Shown: in pieces, positions 23,508 to 34,445 of the stretch
Layout of the letters: each line of letters begins with the position of its first letter
How positions within the stretch are numbered: position 1 is the first letter of the stretch
NCBI RefSeq assembly: GCF_047495875.1
Contig: NC_092459.1
Span: 21,251,795-21,315,794, forward strand
Source: Pithys albifrons albifrons
Taxonomy: Eukaryota; Chordata; Aves; Passeriformes; Thamnophilidae
DNA length: 64,000 nt
Direction: 5' to 3'
The notes under the pieces: model-generated
Databases searched by the model: none
The model's input: the letters and a program-made list of their open reading frames with translations, nothing else
Told to the model about the DNA's origin: nothing
Made by a program: the position numbers and the translations under genes

Positions 23508-25589
23508 TTAAGACTAGAAATCTTTGCATTTCTGTCTCCCTCCTCCCTTTCACATGACACACAAGCAACCACAAAAATTATCAAGTTTATCCTTTCTGTG
23601 TTATTTTCCCTCCTCACAGATTAAGATATCAATTCAAGATCTTTTTTCTCATCATAAAACCTCTCCCTCCAAGACCTGGGCCAAGGCTATCAAACACTGC
23701 AAGCAAAATCTCTGAGATAAACATTTCTCTGGTACAGTGGAAATTTGTACAGTGAAGAGGATTATTTGTGTAGTAAACAGAATTTTACACAAGCTGATAG
23801 GACTGTGAAGCAAACTCCCTAGAAACTTCAAATTTCACCAGTCCCAGTGCCTTCTAGAAAAGTTATTGCGTTACTTGTATACATAAACAATTTTTGTATA
23901 TTCAAAACATCTGCTTCTACTTGTCTTTGTGATTGAAAATTTTAAGTGAAAAGAGAACTATGTGACAAATATTTTTATAGGCAGGTAAAGTTCCCATTAG
24001 ATTTAGACCTTCAATTTTGAAATTTGAGTTATTACATCTAATATTCCTGCAATATCTACAAGACTTTGACACTGAATTGTAGTAGGTATGTATGTAACTG
24101 ACTTGATATTATGCACTGTTAATGTTACGTTTTCCAAAAAATCTTCTATTTAGCTTTTAAAAATGTAAGTTGAAAGTCATATCAGAAAACTATTTTATGA
24201 TGGTTTCATCTGGATAGTAGACTGACACTTGGATTGATTCTAATGCTCTTGCTTTTTGAAGTTCAGAGTTCTGTGAGATTAAAACCCAGTTTTATCCAGT
24301 TACATTTTCTTTAGAAACAGTAGAGAATTGCATGCCATGAAAGACCTTTTTCTAAAAAGACCAAATCATCAAACTTTTTTGATTTTTTAAAAATAAGCTT
24401 GTGTTCCACCACATATCTTGTAGAAAACCAGATACTTTTAGTGGTAGGATAATCAAAATATAATCAGAGTATATTGCTTGGTGAAATTATGAGAGCTGAA
24501 GTAGAAATATCTAAATTCTAAAGATGAATAGTAAACAATAGCTAAGCAGACTGAAAGGCAACAATTCAACACAGGAACTAAGCACACGTTTGATGTCTGT
24601 TTTAATGGATTTGATCACAGACTTTGCATTCTGATTCTGAGACACCAAACACTTACGCATATGCTTAGAGAATATTTTTACCTAGGATATACATGTGTCT
24701 AACTGAATACCTTGATGTTACATGCTCAGAATTAAACATGTGCTCAAATACTTTTGCTGCAGATGAATGATCTAATACTTTTTAGCAGAGAATGTAGGAG
24801 TTTGACACACAAATGAAAATTAAATTTGTAATACTCTGATACCACCAATGAAATTCCTGCACAAATATAAAATTCAAAGTGCTACAGGTTTTGCTGCCAG
24901 TGGTTTGAGGCATAGATTAAGATGTCAAAGTTTGTTAACGCACATGGATTTCATTTAAGCACAGATCATGGTAGGTATTAATAAAAATATAATGTCTATG
25001 AAGATTCACTGACTGTAACAAAGAGAACAGATCAGTTTTGGGACAAACTATTGCTAACTGAAACAGTTTATTAACAGTATTATATACTATGAACCATTTT
25101 ATCATTTTGTCCCAGCTGGTTTATTTAATCTTACAAAGACAATGAAGATTGTTCAAGGCTTCTGGGAGGCTTGTTATCAGATAACACATTTGAAGGATTT
25201 TACGGTCCATTTCAATAATTCTACTGACAAGCCCAGCTTGGAAGGATAAGAGAACAAACTCACTTGCACAGTTGTTGTTCTTGTGTCCTCTGTTTCTGTA
25301 AAAACCACTTCCCCAAATTTACTTGTGTAAATTTTGTATTTATAATCTGATTTATTTTTAAGCGATCTTGATAATATTTTTCCTTAAACATTTGTCGTCA
25401 GCTTGCCCTCAACCATATTCACTTTCAGTATACTCATAAGACTGTGTGCTATAGCAATTAACATCTCACCAACTGTATGACAATTTGGCAGACTTTATAC
25501 ATCCCTTGAGAACAAGAAGATAAAAATACATACAAACAGTTAAAAAAAAATCATGGTTTAGGAATAGTATTCTCCAATTTAGTAGTTCT
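23508..25589. other. Unique AT-rich DNA, no gene seen
   Basis: No recognised repeat, RNA gene or coding frame over about 2 kb. Confidence 0.45.
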
Positions 25590-25761
25590 GGTAAAAGTAT
25601 GCCATCACTCCCCCTCAAACTGAAAGCACAAAAGGCAAAGATCACACCCCCTCAGCCAAGCTGCTGCTAAAAAAAATAACTGTGTCCTGGCCGGATCCAG
25701 GACATTATCCACATTTTATTCTATACCATCTATGAAATACCCAGGTCCTATGACTTCCAAC

Positions 25762-25811
<50 letters not shown>

Positions 25812-26937
25812 CAGACAGACAAGCACGGGTATAATTTCCATACTTAATGGCTGTCCTTCTAAGATGCCTTTTGAGTTTATTTAGTCAATGACTGTGGGTT
25901 CTATCCATCCTAGATGTCTTCAGGGCAGGAGGGCTGGTGTGCTGTCAACTGGCTGCAAGCTGCTTCAGGAGCAGAGACCTGGTCTATATGGAGCAGTTCA
26001 TCCTCATTGTCCTTGGTAGTTATGGCATACAGTGCCAGTTTCATTCACCAACTGATGTTATACAATTCAGCATTACAGAACTGTTCTCACTCAAACATCA
26101 AATTCTCTTGAAGTACTCATTGTATTTCCCCATCCCTCTGCATTACCCACCAAGTGCATGCAGGTCCTTGAGCAAAACAATGGGTTTACCTTTGATTGGG
26201 GAAGGACTAATCCAAACCATCTTCTCTAACACATTTCTCGCATGCACCATGGGGACCTTATCTTCTTCTATGGTACATAAGTATTCTGACTGGGCAGGGC
26301 CAGGTCAGTTGGTGGAGAGTCTAGTGTTAACTAGCTTCATAGCATTTACTGAATGTTTGAAGGTTCCACTACCCATTGCTTTTAATGTGGTTTTTAACAA
26401 TCCATTGTAGCATTCAATTTTCCCAGAGGCTGGTACATGACAGGGAATATGATAAACCCATTCAATATTGGAGTCTCTGGTCCAGGTGTCTATGAAGCTA
26501 TTTTTAAAATTAGTCCCGTTGTCCAACTCAGTTCTTTCTGAGGTGTCACGTTACCACAGGTCTTGCTTTGCAAGGCCCAGGATGGTGTTTCCATCAGTGG
26601 CTTGAAGCACAGGGTACATCTCCATCCATCCATCAATCCAGTGGTCATTTACACCATTGTAGGCATGTAGCGCTTGCCTTGGTGTGTTTACGGGAGTATG
26701 ATGTAATCAATCTGGTAGCTCTCCCCATGTTTATATTTTGACCATTGTCCATCATACCACAGAGGCTTCAGCTGCTTGGCCTGCTTGATTTTAGTGCATG
26801 TTTCACAGTTATAGATAATTGTGAGATATTGTCCATGGTCAAGTCCACCTCTCGATCATAAGCCCATCTGTTTGTTGCACCTCTTTCCTGATGACCTGAT
26901 GCATCATGTGCCCATTGAGCCAAAATATCCCATGACT
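25590..26937 (-). pseudogene. Decayed ERVL-like pol: integrase and downstream region
   Basis: Minus-strand translation shows integrase pieces scattered over frames. There is a degraded zinc-binding region near 26780-26930, a first catalytic Asp in a QIDY context near 26707, then a 73-codon frame (26305-26526) that begins with the DNG motif (Asp near 26521) and carries the Glu of a GKIE motif near 26414. The last two acids are 35 residues apart, the spacing expected of a DD35E integrase. Stops and frameshifts break the gene, so it is inactive. The C-terminal part and the region before the missing 3' LTR extend to about 25590, where a GGCCGGATCCAGGACATTAT block fits the end of the internal region. 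Similarity is to avian class III (ERVL) elements. Confidence 0.8.
25762..25822. repeat. (GATA)n microsatellite ending in (GACA)n
   Basis: About 12 tandem GATA units from 25762 to 25810 followed by three GACA units. It lies within the 3' part of the decayed ERVL pol region and has probably expanded there after insertion. Likely length-polymorphic. Confidence 0.95.
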
Positions 26938-27925
26938 TGTTGGGGTCAACCCCCAGGGTTCACACCCCCCATGTTCCTTCTCCCTCTGGGTATGTTTTTC
27001 CCTGAGGTTTTTCCATGCTGTGAAGGTACCTTGATGGTTCTCCTGGACCTGAGGTACTCCTGCTCCCCTTCCCTGCCCTGTTGTAGCAGACCCCACCACT
27101 CCTGAGATGGCACAGGGCAGCAGCTGTTCCCAAAGCCCTGGCAGGACCAGCAGTGTGCCCACCTGCACCCTGCTCGGATTTTCTGTATTCTCTGTGGTTC
27201 CTCCTCCCCCTGGGTGTCCCTGTGTAGTTCATCCCAGCAGCTAGGCCTCTATTGATCCTCTGGCTGCCCGTCCTTGCCCCTAAGCCTAACCCTGCCCTCA
27301 GATGTACTACCCAATCTTTTCTGAGTTTACACCCCCTTGCCAAGCCACTCCCTTATCTGAACCTTTAAGACTGGCCCAAACCAGGAAATGAAGGCTTTAG
27401 TGTCACACCACCTCCTCACGTGTGTGTGTGTGTACTTGGAAGCCACTTCCCCCTTGGTCCTGAGCATGAGTCTCAGAGTTAAACCACCCATTGTGAAAGT
27501 CCCCTCCCTGGGAGAGGTACTGGGCATTTCCACATGAACCTGAGCATATATGATCTTTTTGTTTGGGGACTTCTGGTACCACTTGTCAGATCCAGAAGAG
27601 AACCAGAACTTCAGCAGGATTGCTACTGCCACTCTCAACAAGACTGTGATCATTACTTTTACAGAACTGCAACCATCATCCTCACCAACAGGTTTCCTTT
27701 CTTTTTACTTTGCACCCAGGGGGACCACCTGCTGCTCAGCACAGCATCAACAAACACCATCCTGTTCGTATCTCAAGGTGCTGGGTTATACATCTATATT
27801 TGTGAGTTAAAACCTGTTTTCTCTGCATCATTGTATTTATTGTAATTATTTTAATAAATTGTAGCTCTGAATTGTAATCTCTTGAGATGGGTTCATTTCT
27901 CCCCACAGTTTCCTTTTATACCAGC
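26938..27925 (+). mobile_element. LTR-like insertion within ERVL pol
   Basis: This ~1-kb block separates the integrase part (left) from the RNase H part (right) of the same minus-strand pol. It begins TGTTGGGGTCAACCCCCAGG and, near its right end, has TTTTAATAAATTGTAGC (about 27850-27866) followed by a TTTCTCCCCACA stretch near 27896-27907, as in an LTR R-U5. Termini and duplication could not be fixed; the right boundary may be 27907 or about 27925. Part of the pol gene appears deleted across the junction. A (TG)n run lies near 27420. The overlapping frames here (26839-27343 and 27534-27845) are not considered genes. Confidence 0.55.
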
Positions 27926-28430
27926 ACACCGGTTCAAGCTTGCTGTGCGATCAGTGCGACTCACTTACTCCACATCGCATCAGTGCCATGATGTGTGGAA
28001 GTGTCTTTCCCTTTGAACATCCAGCCCAGCACCAGCAGTTGGGGTGCCAAGGGGAGCTGTGCTCAGATGTCAATTGCTTCTCAAGCAGCTCGAACATTTT
28101 AATAAGTTGCCAGTATCTCATTTTCAGTTGGGCAGCAACAGGCCTTGGATCCTTTTAACCCTGACTCCAGAACCCCAAGGGTCATTCTTGAGTGTTCCTG
28201 AATATTTTTGCCAGAGACTTCAGGAAGGATCATTCTCCTAGCTGCAGTGTCCAAGGGTTACTGCATGAACAATCTTCTGTTTAACGTGTTTAAATCTTGT
28301 TGTTGTTCAGGACCCCACCTGAAATCGTTCTTCTTCAATGTCACATGGTAAAGGAGGTTTACAATCTGACTGTAATCTGGAATATGCATTCTCCAAAACC
28401 CCTTGGTGCCTAGGAAAGCTTGTAAATTGA
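27926..28430 (-). pseudogene. Decayed ERVL-like pol: end of RT and start of RNase H
   Basis: On the minus strand, about 28430-28300 translates to a segment typical of the thumb/connection region of retroviral reverse transcriptase (FWRMHIPDYSQIV core). About 28245-27930 resembles the following connection/RNase H region (PTENEIL core). Both carry in-frame stops. It belongs to the same provirus as the integrase piece at 25.6-26.9 kb. Gag, protease and the catalytic RT palm are absent to the right of 28430, so only a partial pol survives. Confidence 0.75.
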
Positions 28431-31400
28431 AATTAAAATTATAATCTACTATAGGTAATAGGGATGAGCAAATGGACTATTGGATAAGCAAATTCAGTTT
28501 CTCAATAAAATTATTTTCTACTTTTCAGTTTGAGAACCAATTTAGGGAAAAGGAGGTGCAAAAAGTCCTGAGTCTCAGCTTGACTCATGTCTCCTTTCAG
28601 CTTTTTTATGAGTCCCGGGGAACTATGAATTATGTCTAGGCAGGCTACAGAGACGTGACGACAGGCACTCTATCAGAAAAACCTAATTTGGAGTATGAGC
28701 TATAAGATGGTGTGCAGGTGGCCATTTTCTGTTGTCTGTTCTTATTCTCTTCTGCTCAGCAGGAGACACTTAAGGCAAACTGGTAAAAGTTTCCAAATGT
28801 GCCATGCTGCACTTTCACTAAGAAAAGAAATGAAGCCACAGGAATGTGCCATTCACAGAATATTTCACATTTGATTAAACTCTATACCCAACCCAGTTTA
28901 TAGATCATTTGAGCTGCCTGACCAAACTCTTGGTTTAAAAGCAGATTAATTCAATCTTACTATGTTCTGGTCCCTAACACAGAGCCTATGAAGCACGTTA
29001 TTTGAATAAGGTTTCAGATCCATTTTAATTTCTGTAAGTGTGAGCCTATTTACCACTGTTAAGTTTATTTTCTTTCATGGTAAATAGAACATAAAGGCAA
29101 CATGAGGAAAAGTCAATCTATACAGTGTGAAAGTACCTTTCAGTGAAACATTTTTACACAATTGCACCACTAATTTTTGAAAGATCAGTGGTGAGAAACC
29201 TAACTAAAAGGGTATTTAAGCAATGTTCCACAGATAGCGTGCTGGCAGAAGTACTCTACACAGTAAGGAAATTGATATAATTGATTGGGGGTCCAAAAGA
29301 GATACTGAAGGGAGTCAACAAGGTAGCTTACAAAGAGTCTACAGAGAGTAAGGAAGTGACTGACACAGCACATATTTGAAAAGAGTGAAGGAGTAAAAGT
29401 CTGTGGACAATACCCACCTATATATTGCCTTCCAGGGAGGGAGAAAAACCTCAAAGACATTTTCGCTTTTATTTTAAGAGTTTTTTTTGTCTTTAATTGA
29501 AAAGAGTAAACTGGTAGATCTCAATAATCTAATAAATTTCTGTAAGCATTAATCATTCTCTGGGATTGCAGTAAGATGCAAATGCTTATGCACAGCTGAC
29601 ATAGTTACTGTTTATTTAGTGGAGGCTATTTGAATTTTTTTAACTCTTGCTATCCTGATACTTCATACCATTTTTACAGCATGGTGACTTTTTTGGTTAA
29701 CTGATGATAGTAGGATACACACTACGTTTCACAGTAAAAATAAAAAAATTTAAAGCTTCCTTAAGGAATAGAAAGATGAAATAACAATGGTGGTACTATG
29801 AAGTTCTTGGGCTGTGAAAGACCTTCCTTACCTTTCATACACCTAAGTTATTAACAGAAGTTTCATTGAGTCTAGATAAGGAAAAAGATGAATGTAAACC
29901 ACAAGGTCTGCTTTTGTAAGAAAGCTGAAGACATCTGTAAGCCAGACATCAGGAGACATGCTCAGAAACATCCAGGAAGATACTTTGCAGTACAACCTGG
30001 TAAGAAGCTGGGGACTAAAAAATACTAGACAAATTTCTGGATAGAAAAAAAGCATTGAGATTATGAAAAAGGATCCTCCTTCCATTTAGTTTGTGATAAG
30101 TTCAGGATTTCCTGATGTTTTCAAGAGTGTGTAACCACATATCTGGCAATGTGTTCATCACTTGCTTTCAACTAACATGTCAACTAGCAGACAAACAGAT
30201 AAAAACTGATCAGTGAAAATCAGGCAAACAGTCCATCATTTTTTCCCCTAGATGCAGGGATGAAAAGGAAAATTATGTAATGACACTGAAGCAGGAAGAT
30301 TGCTACTTGCAATCTTTCCCAGACTAGGTACTCTTTTCCTGCCTTGTCAAGCAAGGGGAAGAAGGCTCAGAGAAATATTTTTCGTAGAACTATTATACTT
30401 CAAGAATATCTTAATATGTAGATAGCTTTTGTGGTTTTGTTTTGGTTTGGTTTAATTTTTGCTTTAGAAAAAAAAAGTGAGGAGTGCTGGAGGAAGAGAA
30501 TGAGGGACCACCAACCCATAAAGGATTGGAGGGTTAAGATCTCTCAGAGACACCGAAAATTAAATTCTCTGCTCATACTTAGACCAAGAACTGAAATCAG
30601 GTGAATGTCTTGACTGGAGACTGTCGTCAGTTCTTGAGTTGAGAAGGAAGATAACATAGTAAGCATAAGTAATTTACAATTTACTAGTTCTCAGAGATAA
30701 GCAAGTTTTTAAATTAAAATTTCTTTTAAAAAAATAACAAGGAATTAATTTAATTATAAAACAAAAAAAATTGATAGTGTCTTGCTCCTCTAACATCCAT
30801 ATTTATTTTCTAATAAAATCAATCATTTCCTACAAAAGACACTCTTTCCACAAACTTTTTCCAATTCCTTATATTAGTCTTACTCTGTCAGAGGTCTTTC
30901 AGGTTCTTTATCCATATTTATCTTTAAATGTTTACTTTATTCTCCTCTGTTTTCATGTGACAATATGCACTTTGTGCAGAACCTTAACATTATTTTGTTA
31001 AGTGAGTGTACTAGTGTTTTTTATTTCTTAGTATTGTGCACTACCATGAGATGCTATGTACATTTTTATACATGTCTTTGTATAACCAAATCTTATAATT
31101 TTTATCTATCAAGGGAACTGTATAGTCATGGATATTAAATAGATAAATACTCTATGATAAGCCACCAGACAGTGTGGCAGCTATGATACTGTACTCTTGT
31201 GAATATAACTGGAGGGGCTGGAAGGGGTGGGGTGTTTACAATATTATAGATACCCTTATAATTTTGACATTTATTTTCTTCTAAAAGTACTTTCTAGAGG
31301 TTACTATTTCTTATTACACAATGAAATAAATCACCACACCACTTCATAAAAAAATTCCAAACTGTCTCTGTAGCTCCTCCATTTTCATAGAAGAGAACAA

Positions 31401-33479
31401 GCAAGCAGTCAGCAAATAGACAGCAAAGTTACATAAGCACAGATACAGCATTTTGCTAAAGTCAATCACAGGTCAGAGATGAAGGTGGGACAGGAGACCT
31501 GGGCCTGCACATGGATTCTGGATGAACTCAAGGCCTGGGATAGGGTTAGAAAGATCTGGGGATGTGCGTGCTTGCAGACCAAGAAAGTGCAGGGATACAT
31601 ATATCCTTCAATGATGCATGAAGTGCCTCACTAGTGGCCTCTGTTTAACAGAAAAAGAAGGAGAAATCCCTTGGGTCTTAACAAAAAGGCTCTTTCTTAT
31701 TTACTCATCATGATTTAAAAAAATGGATCAAAGTACTTCAGCATTTCATAAATGAGGTTATATGGTAATGCAGTAGATAAAGACAAAGGCATAGTTTGTG
31801 TTAATACATATTTTTAATATAAATTACAGTTGCAGCCTGCCATGCAAACTCACTTCAATCGCTCTGTTTTGCTCTAAGCCTGAGGCAACAACAGTTTTGC
31901 TTCAGAGGAGTAGTCCCTCTGTGTGTCCAGCCACTGGGTTGCACAATGTGTTATCATTCATTTGTTCCTTCCCTTGTTCTACCGTGTGGCTCCTTGGAGG
32001 CTAACATGGCACAGCTGTTTTCTGAGCCTGCTTGTATTCCTCAGCTCAAAACCTAGGAACTGGGAAAATTTGAAAAACATAAATCTCATAAAAAGGGAGG
32101 GAAGGTAAGTGGTGACAATCACTCACTGTGTTTTCTCTTTGCTGGATTATTTGTGGGAGATGTCTGTGATTGGAGATTGGCAATGTCTGTCCACTGAAAA
32201 GCATTGTACCACAATGTCTCTAGCTTTGCCTTCTAATAATGTTTCAAGTAACACATCAGACTTTATATCTTTCTAGTGAAAATAGAGTTTTGCTATTTAA
32301 TTTAATCATAAATTGTGATAAATATGTATTAGCATATATTTCCCTAAAGGACAACAAGTATGTATTATCAAATCATCAGAGATGAACTCGCTAGACATGT
32401 GATTTGATATGCCTTAAAGCATCCTATTAGATAGTGTAAATTGTGTAAATGAAGACAATTATCACTCCAGCTAGCTAATGATAACTAAGTAAAAGGTTAT
32501 GCTGTTGTATGGCAACCTTCTTTTGACTAATAATAGTTATTGTTTTATAATTTCACTTAATTGAATTGAAGATATTGCTGATGTGACTTAATATCGGGGT
32601 TTTAATTTACATTTGCTTTGCAAAACTGTCATGAAAATTTACTAATAGAGGAAAAATGTCCATTAACACTACTCTTCACAATAGTACACTAAAAATTTTA
32701 ATACTTAGATATTTTAATGAACTGTCAGAGAAAACCCATTTATCCTGAATGACTGGAACTTGAAAAGGCAGATTTAGTCAGTGCTTCTTTTAAAGTCTGG
32801 GCAGCTTCCATCAGGAATATTTCAGACAGAGATTTCAAGTACTGCAAAATCATAGACAGTTTTTTTATGAATTTTAATTTGGGTCTTTATTAAACTACCC
32901 AAGACTTAAAGCAAACACTGGAAAATTAAGAAATAAATTAAAATAAGCTATAAAATGCATTGGATCTCAAGGATCCCAAATGAAATTAAACAGTAGTTTG
33001 GCATCTAAGATTCCTAAGGACTCCTGCCACTACTAATTTAACTGTTTATGGTGCTGTCTATGCCAAACACATCTGTTAGTTCAAGTGGGGGATCCCATGG
33101 CTGCAATTGTGTGCTTTGCAGTCCAACTTGACTTTCTGGAGTTTTGCATTTATTCAGAGAGTAAGCTGTTGGAATGGGGTTCTCTGACAAAAATTAATCT
33201 ATTTGGGGTAACAGCCACACATCCTGGAAGAAACATGACAGTTACACCATTATGACAATTTCAAAGTTAGTTCCTAAATACTCAATGGCTGGAGATGCAA
33301 AAGACCTTTTCGTTTATCAAATCCATGTCTTGTCAAGCAGATATGTTACCTTAAGGAGATATCCATTGCCTGATCATACAAAATGAGAACTCATACACAC
33401 AATATATGCTGTTAGGATGCATGTATACATATCCACATAGATTAACCCCACAGACATGTAGCACTTGCACAAACACAGA
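28431..33479. other. Unique AT-rich DNA; no gene recognised
   Basis: About 5 kb without recognised repeats. A T-rich run with TTTTGG units lies near 30430-30460. Stretches near 32280-32660 are AT-rich, rich in TAAT/ATTA motifs and of high complexity, as in conserved non-coding elements. A 60-base exon-like segment lies at 32045-32104 (see findings). Frames are all below 90 codons. Confidence 0.4.
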
Positions 33480-34445
33480 CAGCACCAAGAGCCTCATCTT
33501 GTTTCCCCACTTTGACTGAGCAGGATGGAGGTTCCCAGGTGAGAATACACATCCTCACAGGTGAATATATACATGCACACAGATGCAATGTTCTTCCTGC
33601 TAGCAGCCGGGCTCAGACACCCAATTTGCCCCGTAGCTGTTCCTGGACCCCAGCCTCCCCAGTTCCTGGAACCTGGGCATGTGAACTCCTGAGAACACAG
33701 TGCCACTCTGTTTGCTGGTGTTCAGACCTACACATACACTTATACAAGCATTTACTGAAATGACCAACATTCCCCTGGCCCCCAGTAGACACCTTACCAG
33801 CAGTCACACACTCACTGACACACCTGCTCTGGCTCCTGGCACTGAACTGCAACCAGATGGACTCTGGCCTTGGTCACACCTGGGGCTGGCACAGGGTGTC
33901 TCTGACTGGGGTTTCCTCAGCCACTGGCCCCAGACACACAGTCTAGCTCAGCTGCTGGCATCCCAACCCACCCTTACCCCAGGCTGACACCACCCACCCT
34001 TGGGCCCCTATAACACCTGCTGGAACCTGGGCAGACAGGCTGTTATTTACAGGCTTTCAGCTGTCTGCCCCCTCAAACCTTTATTTTCCCACAGTTGTTC
34101 CTCCCCAAATCATCTAAAACCATCCCATTCTCCACTGCTGGTTTCTTCCCTGAACATCCCATAGTAAGACATATGCAATCCCAAAACACTCTTCACCAGC
34201 ATCCCATAATATGTCCCACACCCCAGGCAGCAAGTCCCAGGTCTATGAGGGGATATGAATATGCTCCTCTTGACCCATCATGATGGATATCATATCTGAA
34301 TATTGGGGTTGAGCCTTTCCTGGGACAGCCTTTACTTTAGGTTTCCACCTGCCCTGTGCTCCTCTGGGTTTGCAGAGATGGGGCTGTGATGGGCTGGTGA
34401 CTCCTGGGAGGGAAGCTGTGTCAGGGTGCTATTTGAGGTGCTGCA
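33480..34445. other. GC-elevated block, unclassified (possible repeat)
   Basis: C-rich on the plus strand over about 1 kb, in sharp contrast with its flanks. CACA-rich motifs occur near 33480-33580 and 33720-33830. A TTTATTTTCCCACAG string near 34080-34094 could be an AATAAA signal on the minus strand, which would fit an LTR in that orientation. No termini or target duplication were identified. Overlapping frames on both strands (70-99 codons) look like composition artefacts. Confidence 0.3.

Noticed and set aside
26839..27343. Overlapping minus-strand frames of 109 and 127 codons
   Set aside because: They lie in the GC-rich LTR-like insertion and cross its boundary with pol; no protein family is recognised.
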